DNA from: Chitinophaga sp. S165
GTDB lineage: Bacteria; Bacteroidota; Bacteroidia; Chitinophagales; Chitinophagaceae
DNA: 52,155 nucleotides
Direction: 5' to 3'
Assembly: GCF_003182155.1 (NCBI RefSeq)
Contig: NZ_QGTG01000018.1
Span: 1-52,155 of the forward strand
Positions 15,650 through 24,211 of this stretch are shown here, piece after piece. Under the pieces are notes generated by a model that did not search any database, had not been told where the DNA came from, and saw only the letters and a program-made list of their open reading frames with translations. Position 1 is the first letter of the stretch. Every line of letters begins with the position of its first letter. Both the position numbers and the translations under genes were made by a program.

Positions 15650-17008
15650 ATGGCCTTTAAAAGAAATGTTGAAGCATATCTCCTGGACTGGAAAAGTCGA
15701 GAAACTCGCAAACCACTAATTATCAGAGGTGCCAGGCAGGTGGGAAAAACCACATTGGTTAATAGCTTCTCAGGTTTTTATAGTCATTTCATCACACTTA
15801 ATCTTGAAAAAGGAGCAGACAGAAAGTATTTTGAAGATTTTGACGATGTTAAGATGATTAGTGAGTCTTTGTTCCTTACTTATGGTATACCCCTGGCAGA
15901 GGTTGGTAATACATTGTTGTTTATAGATGAAATACAGGAATGTCCTAAGGCTATTCAAATGTTGCGCTTTTTTTATGAAGAAATGCCGATGTTACATATC
16001 ATCTGTGCCGGATCCTTATTAGAATTTGCAATTCAAAAAGTGAAAAGTTTTCCAGTTGGAAGAGTTGAATTTTTATACCTCCATCCGATGAACTTCGAAG
16101 AATATCTAGAGGCGATTGGTAAGCGAGAGCTTATTGAACAGTTAAGGATAGTTCCCATCAGGCCCGTTGCTCATCAGATATTAATGGATACGTTTCATCG
16201 ATATGCTATTATAGGAGGAATGCCTGAAGTTATTAAAACGGATATTGATAAAAGTAACCTTGCCGACCTTACAAGAATATATGAAAGTATATGGGGAACA
16301 TATAAAAATGATGTTGAGAAATATACCACCAATGATACAGAAAGAAAGGTAATCAAACATATCATGGACACAGCTCCTCTCTACTTGGACGAGCGGGTTA
16401 AATTTCAGGGATTTGGGAATTCATCGTATAAATCCAGAGAGGTAGGAGAGTCATTTCGGACCCTTGAGGATGCAAAAATTATTCGTCTGATTTATCCGAC
16501 CACTGATTTACAGCCTCCTCCAAAAGCTGATCTTAAAAAGTCACCAAGATTTCAGATATTGGACACAGGGCTTGTGAACTATGCGTTGGCTATTCAAGCG
16601 CAGATGTTAAGTATGGGTGATTTGAGCAATACTTACAAGGGAGCAGTGATTCCCCACCTGATTACACAGGAGATTATTTCATTACAACAGGTATCTACTA
16701 ATAATCCACATTTTTGGGTAAGAGAGAAGTCTCAATCAAACGCAGAAGTTGATTTAGTGCAGGTGAACGGAGAGTATTTGATTCCAATTGAAATAAAATC
16801 TGGTAGTACTGGAACACTTCGGTCACTTCATCAGTTCATAGATGCTGTTGACCATTCTTATGCCGTCAGAATGTATGGCGGTGTGTTTTCTCTTGAGAAA
16901 GCAGTTACTGCTAACAGGAAGCCTTACTTATTGATGAATCTTCCTTATTATCTGGGAACTCAATTACCTGCTTATTTGAATTGGTTAGTACAACAGCCGG
17001 TTGTCTAA
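15650..17008 (+). CDS. AAA ATPase with DUF4143 domain
   Basis: A 452-residue protein of the bacterial/archaeal AAA_14-DUF4143 group. Walker A is GARQVGKT (27-34), Walker B LLFIDEIQ (D93, E94); the sensor region holds ICAGSLLEFA. The C-terminal DUF4143 part has D368 in AEVD and E381/K383 in PIEIKSG, a PD-(D/E)xK-like arrangement seen in this group and suggestive of a nuclease-related fold. Biological role of the family is not settled; members are often patchily distributed and linked to mobile DNA. I start at ATG 15650, 19 bases after the -7 box; the longer frame would begin upstream of the promoter. The gene is visibly richer in A and T than its neighbours and sits against the 3' end of a tRNA-Glu gene, both consistent with transfer. 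Confidence 0.88.
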   Translation: MAFKRNVEAYLLDWKSRETRKPLIIRGARQVGKTTLVNSFSGFYSHFITLNLEKGADRKYFEDFDDVKMISESLFLTYGIPLAEVGNTLLFIDEIQECPKAIQMLRFFYEEMPMLHIICAGSLLEFAIQKVKSFPVGRVEFLYLHPMNFEEYLEAIGKRELIEQLRIVPIRPVAHQILMDTFHRYAIIGGMPEVIKTDIDKSNLADLTRIYESIWGTYKNDVEKYTTNDTERKVIKHIMDTAPLYLDERVKFQGFGNSSYKSREVGESFRTLEDAKIIRLIYPTTDLQPPPKADLKKSPRFQILDTGLVNYALAIQAQMLSMGDLSNTYKGAVIPHLITQEIISLQQVSTNNPHFWVREKSQSNAEVDLVQVNGEYLIPIEIKSGSTGTLRSLHQFIDAVDHSYAVRMYGGVFSLEKAVTANRKPYLLMNLPYYLGTQLPAYLNWLVQQPVV

Positions 17009-17024
17009 GTGCTGGATTTGTTGT

Positions 17025-17066
17025 AAAACAAAAAAGGAACATCATCCGATGTTCCTTTTTTGTTTT
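17025..17066. terminator. 19-bp perfect bidirectional terminator
   Basis: Positions 17025-17043 and 17048-17066 pair perfectly over 19 bp with loop ATCC, with A-tract and T-tract at the outer ends. It serves the ATPase gene on one side and the tRNA-Glu gene on the other. Confidence 0.92.
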
Positions 17067-17070
17067 ACGT

Positions 17071-17145
17071 TGGTACCGCGTACGGGAGTCGAACCCGTCA
17101 TTCCTCCGTGAAAGGGAGGCGTCTTAGCCGATTGACCAACGCGGC
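17071..17145 (-). tRNA. tRNA-Glu (anticodon UUC), second copy
   Basis: Identical in all 75 bases to the copy at 317-391: same acceptor stem, anticodon TTC, T arm and encoded CCA. The 5' and 3' flanks of the two copies differ, so only the gene body (plus one or two bases on each side) is shared. Confidence 0.95.
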
Positions 17146-17185
17146 TAATCCCCTCTTTAACATGCTCTCCATGTTTAGAGGACTG

Positions 17186-17216
17186 CAAAGGTAATCGCTA
17201 TTTTGATATTTTCAAA
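17186..17216 (-). promoter_or_regulatory. promoter of the second tRNA-Glu gene
   Basis: On the minus strand TACCTTTG (17193-17186) with TTTG (17216-17213) 19 bases upstream; an almost exact consensus promoter. Confidence 0.85.
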
Positions 17217-17312
17217 AAAAAGTTGCTTAACTTAAATTTATATTGCTTTATCCCGCTATAGCTTGTAAATTCGCTACTCAATTTTTTTCAATCTCAACAA
17301 ACTCAGTGTAAA

Positions 17313-18329
17313 ATGGGAACTACTCTTAAAATCGGTATTAATGGTTTTGGTCGTATTGGCCGCTTAGTATACCGTCAGATCTACAAGATGCCAGGTATAG
17401 ACGTGGTAGCTATTAATGACCTTACAAGTCCCGCTGTATTAGCTCACCTGTTGAAGTACGATTCTGCACAAGGTCGTTTCGATTCAGAAGTTAAACATTC
17501 TGATAACGCCATCACCGTTGACGGTAATGAAGTAAAAATATACGCACAGAGAGATCCTTCACAAATTCCCTGGAAAGAGCATGGTATTGATGTGGTGATT
17601 GAATCTACAGGTTTCTTTGCAGACAAAGATAAAGCAGCCGCTCACCTGACCGCAGGTGCTAAAAGAGTAGTTATCTCTGCTCCTGCTACCGGCGATCTGA
17701 AAACAGTAGTTTTCAACGTAAACCATGATATCCTGGATGGTAGCGAAACTATCATTTCCTGCGCTTCATGTACTACAAACTGTCTGGCGCCAATGGCTAA
17801 AGTACTGAACGATAAATTCGGTATCGAACTGGGTACTATGACCACTATCCACGCTTACACCAACGACCAGAATACCCTGGATGCTCCTCACCCGAAAGGT
17901 GACCTGCGCCGTGCTCGTGCAGCTGCCGCTAACATCGTTCCTAACAGCACTGGTGCTGCTAAAGCGATCGGTCTGGTACTGCCTGCCCTGAAAGGTAAAC
18001 TGGATGGTTCCGCACAGCGTGTTCCAACTATCACAGGTTCTTTGACTGAACTGGTTACCGTTCTGAATAAGAAAACAAGTGTTGAAGAAATCAACGCTGC
18101 AATGAAAGCCGCTTCCAGCGAATCTTTCGGTTATACTGAAGATGAAATCGTAAGCAGCGATATTATCGGTATCTCCTACGGTTCCCTGTTTGATGCTACA
18201 CAGACCAAGATCGTTGCTGTGGGCGACAAACAACTGGTTAAAACCGTATCCTGGTACGATAACGAAATGAGCTATGTATCTCAGCTGGTACGTACTGTGA
18301 AGTACTTCGCCGGTCTGATCAGCAAATAA
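17313..18329 (+). CDS. gap: glyceraldehyde-3-phosphate dehydrogenase, type I
   Basis: A 338-residue NAD-dependent GAPDH. The Rossmann motif INGFGRIGR is at residues 8-16, the catalytic cysteine C153 lies in SCASCTTNCLAP, and the C-terminal WYDNEMSY motif is intact. It oxidises glyceraldehyde 3-phosphate to 1,3-bisphosphoglycerate in the cytoplasm. The next gene, pgk, uses that product, 116 bases downstream on the same strand with no terminator but a repeat hairpin between them, so the two form a glycolytic operon. Codon choice is strongly biased (for example CTG, GGT, AAA), as expected of a highly expressed gene. Confidence 0.98.
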   Translation: MGTTLKIGINGFGRIGRLVYRQIYKMPGIDVVAINDLTSPAVLAHLLKYDSAQGRFDSEVKHSDNAITVDGNEVKIYAQRDPSQIPWKEHGIDVVIESTGFFADKDKAAAHLTAGAKRVVISAPATGDLKTVVFNVNHDILDGSETIISCASCTTNCLAPMAKVLNDKFGIELGTMTTIHAYTNDQNTLDAPHPKGDLRRARAAAANIVPNSTGAAKAIGLVLPALKGKLDGSAQRVPTITGSLTELVTVLNKKTSVEEINAAMKAASSESFGYTEDEIVSSDIIGISYGSLFDATQTKIVAVGDKQLVKTVSWYDNEMSYVSQLVRTVKYFAGLISK

Positions 18330-18348
18330 GCTTATTGCTATACTGTAA

Positions 18349-18396
18349 GTGGTGAATGGTAAATGGTGATAACACGCACCATTCACTGTTCACCAT
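18349..18396. repeat. imperfect inverted repeat between gap and pgk
   Basis: Arms 18349-18368 and 18377-18396 pair over 20 bases with four mismatches around an 8-base loop; each arm contains tandem GGTGAATGGT-like units. There is no T-run, so it looks like a REP-type or mRNA-processing element rather than a terminator. Confidence 0.6.
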
Positions 18397-18445
18397 TTAT
18401 ATTTTATTCTCAGATCACTTCTCCCATCTTTTAAAATATTACAAA

Positions 18446-19642
18446 ATGAGTCAATTTTCCGACTTCAATTTTAACGGCCATAAAGCTGTTGTGCGCGTAG
18501 ATTTTAACGTGCCTCTGAACGATAAATATGAGATCACTGACGATACCCGTATGACGGCTGCCGTGCCTACTATCAAGAAGATCCTGAAAGATGGCGGCAG
18601 CGTGATACTGATGTCTCACCTGGGGCGTCCGAAAGATGGTCCTACCGAGAAGTATTCCCTGAAACACCTGGTTTACCACCTGGTGAAACTGCTGGACGGT
18701 GTTACCGTGAAATTCGCTGAAGACTGTATCGGTCCGGTAGCAGAAGCAGCAGCAGCTAACCTGCAGGCCGGAGAAGTACTCCTGCTGGAAAACCTGCGTT
18801 TCTATAAAGAAGAAGAAAAAGGAGATAAAGCCTTCGCCGAGAAGCTGTCTAAGCTGGGGGATGTATATGTGAACGATGCCTTCGGTACCGCTCACCGTGC
18901 GCATGCTTCTACAGCTGTTATTGCTCAGTTCTATGCTGCCGACAAACGCATGTTCGGTTTGCTCATGGAAGCTGAAGTAGGTAACGCTGAAAAAGTACTG
19001 AACGGTTCTGAGAAACCTTTCACCGCTATCCTCGGTGGTGCTAAAGTGAGCGATAAGATCCTGATCATTGAAAACCTGATGGAAAAAGCTAACAACATCA
19101 TCGTTGGTGGTGGTATGGCATATACCTTCCTGAAGGCACAGGGTAAAGAGATCGGTAACTCCCTCTGCGAGAACGATAAACTGGACCTGGCGCTGGAACT
19201 GCTGGCAAAAGCAAAAGCAAAAGGCGTACAGCTGATCCTGCCCGTGGATTCAGTTGCTGCTGATAAATTTGCAGCCGATGCAAATACCCAGATCGTTAGC
19301 AATGACAACATCCCTGCAGGATGGATGGGACTGGACATCGGAGAAAAATCAGTAGCCCTGTTCAGCGAAACGATCCAGCAGTCAAAAACTATCCTGTGGA
19401 ATGGTCCGATGGGTGTTTTTGAAATGAAGGCTTTCCAGAACGGTACCAAATCAGTAGCTGATGCTATCGTGGCTGCAACAGCACAAGGTGCATTCTCCCT
19501 GGTAGGCGGTGGCGACTCTGTAGCTGCTGTGAACCAGTTTGGCCTGGCTGAAAAAGTAAGTTATGTATCTACCGGTGGTGGTGCTATGCTGGAATTCTTT
19601 GAAGGTAAAGACCTTCCAGGTATTTCCGCTATAAAAGGATAA
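18446..19642 (+). CDS. pgk: phosphoglycerate kinase
   Basis: A 398-residue protein of normal length. The N-terminal substrate-binding motif reads VVRVDFNVPLND, followed by SHLGRPKDG; LLENLRFYKEEEKGD and the C-terminal nucleotide site WNGPMGVFE and GGGDSVAAV are all intact. It makes ATP and 3-phosphoglycerate from 1,3-bisphosphoglycerate. I start at 18446, where the family begins; the frame is open 90 bases further up through the repeat element, which is not coding. Same strand as gap, followed by a strong terminator. Confidence 0.98.
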   Translation: MSQFSDFNFNGHKAVVRVDFNVPLNDKYEITDDTRMTAAVPTIKKILKDGGSVILMSHLGRPKDGPTEKYSLKHLVYHLVKLLDGVTVKFAEDCIGPVAEAAAANLQAGEVLLLENLRFYKEEEKGDKAFAEKLSKLGDVYVNDAFGTAHRAHASTAVIAQFYAADKRMFGLLMEAEVGNAEKVLNGSEKPFTAILGGAKVSDKILIIENLMEKANNIIVGGGMAYTFLKAQGKEIGNSLCENDKLDLALELLAKAKAKGVQLILPVDSVAADKFAADANTQIVSNDNIPAGWMGLDIGEKSVALFSETIQQSKTILWNGPMGVFEMKAFQNGTKSVADAIVAATAQGAFSLVGGGDSVAAVNQFGLAEKVSYVSTGGGAMLEFFEGKDLPGISAIKG

Positions 19643-19663
19643 TCACTGCATAACATATTAAAG

Positions 19664-19711
19664 AACGCTTGGCGTTGTGTGCAAATAGCACTCAGCGTTA
19701 AGCGTTTTTTT
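19664..19711 (+). terminator. terminator after pgk
   Basis: Arms 19664-19682 and 19688-19706 form a 19-bp stem with a few G-U pairs and loop AAATA, followed by a T-run through 19711. The next start codon is only 14 bases further on. Confidence 0.88.
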
Positions 19712-19724
19712 GTATCTTGACCAT

Positions 19725-20987
19725 ATGAGTAAACTTTTCAGGCATCTATACTTCCAGGTTATCGTTGCCATTATCCTTGGCATACTCGCCGGAGCCCTAT
19801 TCCCTTCTGTAGCCTCCACAGGTAAATTAATGAGCGAAATGTTCATTAACCTCATCAAAATGTTGATAGCCCCTATCATCTTCCTTACCATCGTACTGGG
19901 TATCGCCCGTATGGGAGATATGAAAAAGGTAGGACGGGTAGGAGGGAAGGCCATCCTGTACTTTGAGATCGTTACTACACTTGCCATCGTTATAGGGCTA
20001 TTCGTGGCCAACGTGTTACAGCCAGGTGTGGGAAGAGCTTTTCAGAATATCAATACCGCTGCGGTAGCGAAGTACCAGGAACAGGCTGCCGAATTTAAAT
20101 GGTCTGAGTTCCTTATGCATATCGTTCCCTCCAATGTGATCGATTCATTTGCCAAAGGTGACATTCTGCAGGTACTGATCTTCGCCATACTGTTTGGTTA
20201 CGGCCTTACCAAAATGAAAAGCGCGGGCGCCTCACTGCTGATCACTTTTGAGAAATTGTCAGAAGTGTTTTTCAACATCCTGAAGTTTATCATGCGACTG
20301 GCCCCATTGGGCGCATTCGGTGGAATGGCCTATACTGTCGGCAGCTTCGGACTGGAGTCTTTATACCCTATGCTGAAATTAATGGGCTGCGTATACCTCA
20401 CCATGTTATTGTTCATTGGAGTTGTGCTGGCCGGGATCGCCCGCATTTATAATTTTAGTCTGTGGCATTATCTTAAATTTATCCGCAATGAGATATTGAT
20501 CGTACTGGGCACCTCTTCCTCCGAATCAGCACTGCCTGGCCTGATGGCACGGCTGGAAGAACTGGGATGCGCCAGGGAAGTAGTAGGACTGGTAGTACCT
20601 GCCGGTTATTCTTTCAACCTGGATGGCACCAGTATCTATCTTTCTATGGCCGTAATATTTCTGGCTCAAGTCTATGGTGTAAATTTGGACATCTGGCAGG
20701 AGCTGACCATCATCGGTATATTGATGATAACCTCAAAAGGAGCTGCCGGTATTACGGGTAGCGGATTTATTGTACTGGCATCAACACTTACTGCTATTAA
20801 GGTAATTCCCGTGGAGGGGCTGGGCATCCTGATCGGCGTAGACCGTTTTATGTCTGAGGCCCGTGCTATTACTAATCTTATCGGAAATGGCGTGGCTACG
20901 ATCGTGATGGCTAAAAGTGAGAATGCTTTTGACGAAGGGAAATACCAGGCTGCTGTCGGTGTCAGCAAAAGGTATAAAACAATTTAA
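19725..20987 (+). CDS. dicarboxylate/amino acid:cation symporter (DctA-like)
   Basis: A 420-residue inner membrane transporter of the DAACS family. The family motifs are all seen: TSSSESALPGLM (first hairpin loop), GYSFNLDGTSIYLSMA (substrate and cation site), SKGAAGITGSGF (second hairpin loop) and GVDRFMSEARAITNLIGNG. The detail, including SSSESALP and GYSFNLDGT, is closer to the C4-dicarboxylate carrier DctA than to glutamate carriers, so uptake of succinate, fumarate or malate with protons or sodium is likely. The start at 19725 follows the pgk terminator closely, leaving almost no leader. A sensor kinase gene begins 15 bases after its stop codon. Confidence 0.92.
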   Translation: MSKLFRHLYFQVIVAIILGILAGALFPSVASTGKLMSEMFINLIKMLIAPIIFLTIVLGIARMGDMKKVGRVGGKAILYFEIVTTLAIVIGLFVANVLQPGVGRAFQNINTAAVAKYQEQAAEFKWSEFLMHIVPSNVIDSFAKGDILQVLIFAILFGYGLTKMKSAGASLLITFEKLSEVFFNILKFIMRLAPLGAFGGMAYTVGSFGLESLYPMLKLMGCVYLTMLLFIGVVLAGIARIYNFSLWHYLKFIRNEILIVLGTSSSESALPGLMARLEELGCAREVVGLVVPAGYSFNLDGTSIYLSMAVIFLAQVYGVNLDIWQELTIIGILMITSKGAAGITGSGFIVLASTLTAIKVIPVEGLGILIGVDRFMSEARAITNLIGNGVATIVMAKSENAFDEGKYQAAVGVSKRYKTI

Positions 20988-21002
20988 CGCTTTCACCACT
21001 TA

Positions 21003-24000
21003 ATGAAACTGCATTTGTCGAAACGTTTATCTGTCTCAGCCCTGCTGTTTTGGCTGATGGCATGGTATTGTTCACCTGTGCAGGCACAGGGCACCGCTTA
21101 TACTTTCTCGCACCTGGACCGTAAAGATGGTCTGGCGAGTAATCATGTCTCTGCCATATTGCAGGATAGTAAGGGCTTTATATGGATAGCCAGTACCGCC
21201 CTGCAACGTTATGATGGTATCAACCTGGTAACTATTGCCAGTTTTGATAAGGTGCCGGGATCTATTTATTACGATGATATCTGCCTTTGTGAAGACAATA
21301 AAGGACGCATCTGGATGGGCGCTCCGGATAATATCAGGTATTACGATCCGGCAACATCAGGAGTTGCTGTATTGAAGATCGATATTCTGCCTTCTATTCA
21401 TGGAAACCTCAATTGCAGCCGTATCATCCAGGACCATGCCGGTGTGATATGGGCCACTACGCAGGAAGGGCTGCTGAAATACGATGAGGAGAACCGCATT
21501 TTTATTAAACCGCCCAATATTCCCGAAGCCATACGGGGAGACCTGTACAGCACTATTATAGAAGATGCGAAGGGAAACCTGTGGATCAGCGGGCGTAATG
21601 GTATCTACATGCTCGAGCCCTCCCGCAAGCACATCTATTACTGGCAGGATAATCCGGGCAATCATCCTCTGCTCTCAATCAGGAGCAGTGTCAGGAAGTT
21701 TTATATAGACCGCCTGCAACGTATGTGGGTGGCCGCCAGGGGAGGAGATACGCTCTACCAGTATCAGCCGGAAACACGTCAGCTGAAAGCCTTCTCTTTT
21801 GCATTGCCTTCCGGCGATGGAAATATGGTGACCGATATTATTGCCGACAGGGAAATGAATATATGGGTAGCTACCGAAAACGGAGGTATCTATCGGTTTA
21901 ATGAACGCACTGGTAAATTTGATACGAACATCCGGGCGAATAACGGAGATGATCAAAGCCTGCATTATGATTTCGAGGTCAATTGTTTCCTCAATGACCG
22001 TAATGGACGCCTTTGGGTGGGAACGGACCTCGGAGTTAACATCCTCAACATGCCGGACAATTCTTTCCGGATCATGGACCATCGTACAGTTTTCAAGGGC
22101 ACCGAAGATCGGTTGCCCAGAGCGGAAGTGACAGGTCTGTTCCAGGATAGCGGGGGGAATATCTATGCCGGTTACTGGGGAAAAGGCTTCAGTTGGTTCG
22201 ATCCTTCGCTGCAGTTGAAAGCTCACTTCCTGCATGATGCCAAAAGCCCCGCTTACCAGCTGCCGGAGGAGCGTAGCCTGGTTTGGAGTTTTGCCCAGAT
22301 GCCCGACGGCAAGGTATTGGTAGGACAGGAAAATGGAAGGTTGTCGGTATTCGATCCTGAAAAAGGCAGGTTCGTGAACCACTATCATTCTCCTGCATTT
22401 GGAGATCAGACCTTAATGACCATGCTGCCGGAAAAGGATACTGCTGTATGGATAGGATTGTACAAAAGAGGGCTGGTAAGGTGGGACACACGTACCAACG
22501 AATTTGTGCGTTACCCCGGATTACTGGAATATGTAAAGCGGCCAATAACTATCATGGATGTGGCCCGTCAGCATGATTCACTGCTGTGGATGGCTTCGAG
22601 TGACGCAGGACTGATCCGGTTCAATATAAAAACAGGCAAAGTAAGCAGTTCCAGGATCTTTCTGCAGGATAAGCTATCAGTCAGTAACATTACCTGTATT
22701 GAATTCCTGGACGATAGTACACTGATAGCAGGAACTGACCATGGTCTCTGGATCTACAACACCAGTCAGGGAACAGGGCGCCCATTAATGATCAATGGTG
22801 CGCTGTTCGATGAATGGGTACTGAACCTGCAGGTGATCGGATCTACAGGCGTCTGGTTCACTACCCAGTATGGTTTTTACAGGTTTAATAAGCCACAGGG
22901 AACACTTGAAACATTTGTTCAGACCGGAGACATTATCGATAATAACCGGAAGGTACGCCGTTCCGTAAGCCAATTGAGGGATGGCCGTTTGATGGTAGGA
23001 GCTTCAGATCATTTTGTGATCTTCGATCCTGCAACGCTCCAGGTGGCGCCGCCACCACCCGATGTGACCATTCTGAGTTTCAGGACAATGGACAGTGTGG
23101 TGAACATAGGCGCGGAGCATGGGCGCTATACGCCTGTTACACTATCACACCGGCAGAACTTTATCAGCATAGAGTTCAAAAGTCTGCAGTATCATCATGA
23201 GTCGGTGGGATACCTGTATCAGATGGAAGGTGTAGATGAAGAATGGGTAAAGGCAGAAGGCCTGCTGATAGCAAGGTATACTAATCTGGCGCCCGGTAGC
23301 TATCGGTTTAAAGTACGCAGCGTGAATGCCGCCGGAACATTTTCATCAGGGGTGACTACGCTGACGATCAATATATTGCCAGCATTTTGGCAAACAGCCT
23401 GGTTCCGCATCTTATGTGCACTGCTGGTTATTGTACTGATCTATATCTATTTCAAGTTGCGGGTGAATGCTGTTAAGAAGGAAGCCCGCCGCCGGGCAGT
23501 GATACAGCAACAGATTGCCCAGCTGGAGATGAAAGCGCTCCGTGCACAGATGAATCCCCATTTTATTTTCAATGCGCTGAATTCTATCCAGACGTTCATG
23601 ATGAAACGGGAAACAGAGCAGGCATTGTCCTATCTGAGCCGTTTTGCGAGGCTGATCAGGAATGTATTGGACAATTCACAGTTGAACAGTATCCCTATCT
23701 CAAAAGAGCTTAAAATGCTGGAGAACTATCTGGAGTTGGAAAAGCTGCGCTTCGGAGACCAGTTCACTTACGATATCACGGTAGACGATACGCTCGACGC
23801 CGACTTCACAGATATTCCGACCATGATCCTGCAGCCATTTGTGGAGAATGCTATCTGGCATGGGTTATTGCATAAAAAAGAAGACGGGCGGCTATCTATC
23901 ACTTTCCATCAAAGGAAGGGCAGCCTGCTGTGTGTGATCGAAGATAATGGTATTGGAAGGGAGAAAGCCGCAGCACAGCGTCAGCCGGGAAACGAACATC

Positions 24001-24155
24001 ATTCCCGCGGACTACAGATCACGAGGGACAGGCTGGCACTATATAACAGGCGCTTTAACCTGGACGCGACGTTTGATATTGAAGACCTTTACGATGAGAC
24101 CGGGCAACCTGCGGGGACAAGGGTATGTGTCTGGTTCCCGCTAACGGAAGCATAA
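21003..24155 (+). CDS. Reg_prop/Y_Y_Y sensor histidine kinase of LytS type
   Basis: A 1050-residue sensor. Signal peptide (1-28, ending VQAQ); two seven-bladed-propeller regions of Reg_prop repeats (about 35-700, recurring units such as GRLWVGTD and GNLWISGRNG); a Y_Y_Y domain (about 710-790, ending YRFKVRSVNAAG); one membrane helix (about 797-818); then a His_kinase domain with H853 in QMNPHFIFNALNSIQ and an HATPase domain (DNGIGREKA). It should bind a ligand in the periplasm and signal inside. This kinase type normally phosphorylates a LytTR regulator encoded next door; none is present here, nor is there a fused AraC output as in hybrid systems. It follows the DctA-like gene by 15 bases, so a role linked to dicarboxylate uptake is possible. 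Confidence 0.93.
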   Translation: MKLHLSKRLSVSALLFWLMAWYCSPVQAQGTAYTFSHLDRKDGLASNHVSAILQDSKGFIWIASTALQRYDGINLVTIASFDKVPGSIYYDDICLCEDNKGRIWMGAPDNIRYYDPATSGVAVLKIDILPSIHGNLNCSRIIQDHAGVIWATTQEGLLKYDEENRIFIKPPNIPEAIRGDLYSTIIEDAKGNLWISGRNGIYMLEPSRKHIYYWQDNPGNHPLLSIRSSVRKFYIDRLQRMWVAARGGDTLYQYQPETRQLKAFSFALPSGDGNMVTDIIADREMNIWVATENGGIYRFNERTGKFDTNIRANNGDDQSLHYDFEVNCFLNDRNGRLWVGTDLGVNILNMPDNSFRIMDHRTVFKGTEDRLPRAEVTGLFQDSGGNIYAGYWGKGFSWFDPSLQLKAHFLHDAKSPAYQLPEERSLVWSFAQMPDGKVLVGQENGRLSVFDPEKGRFVNHYHSPAFGDQTLMTMLPEKDTAVWIGLYKRGLVRWDTRTNEFVRYPGLLEYVKRPITIMDVARQHDSLLWMASSDAGLIRFNIKTGKVSSSRIFLQDKLSVSNITCIEFLDDSTLIAGTDHGLWIYNTSQGTGRPLMINGALFDEWVLNLQVIGSTGVWFTTQYGFYRFNKPQGTLETFVQTGDIIDNNRKVRRSVSQLRDGRLMVGASDHFVIFDPATLQVAPPPPDVTILSFRTMDSVVNIGAEHGRYTPVTLSHRQNFISIEFKSLQYHHESVGYLYQMEGVDEEWVKAEGLLIARYTNLAPGSYRFKVRSVNAAGTFSSGVTTLTINILPAFWQTAWFRILCALLVIVLIYIYFKLRVNAVKKEARRRAVIQQQIAQLEMKALRAQMNPHFIFNALNSIQTFMMKRETEQALSYLSRFARLIRNVLDNSQLNSIPISKELKMLENYLELEKLRFGDQFTYDITVDDTLDADFTDIPTMILQPFVENAIWHGLLHKKEDGRLSITFHQRKGSLLCVIEDNGIGREKAAAQRQPGNEHHSRGLQITRDRLALYNRRFNLDATFDIEDLYDETGQPAGTRVCVWFPLTEA

Positions 24156-24193
24156 AAAAGCAGGCTGCTCAAAGAAGAACAGCCTGCTTTTTT
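24154..24193. terminator. bidirectional terminator
   Basis: Arms 24154-24167 and 24180-24193 (core GCAGGCTG/CAGCCTGC flanked by A6 and T6) with a 12-base loop, between the convergent sensor kinase and TPM genes. Confidence 0.9.
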
Positions 24194-24211
24194 TATACGG
24201 TATTTTGTGTG

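Noticed and set aside
17766..18386. 206-residue antisense frame in gap
   Set aside because: The gap gene on the plus strand has every catalytic motif and highly biased codons; the antisense frame is a side effect of that bias.
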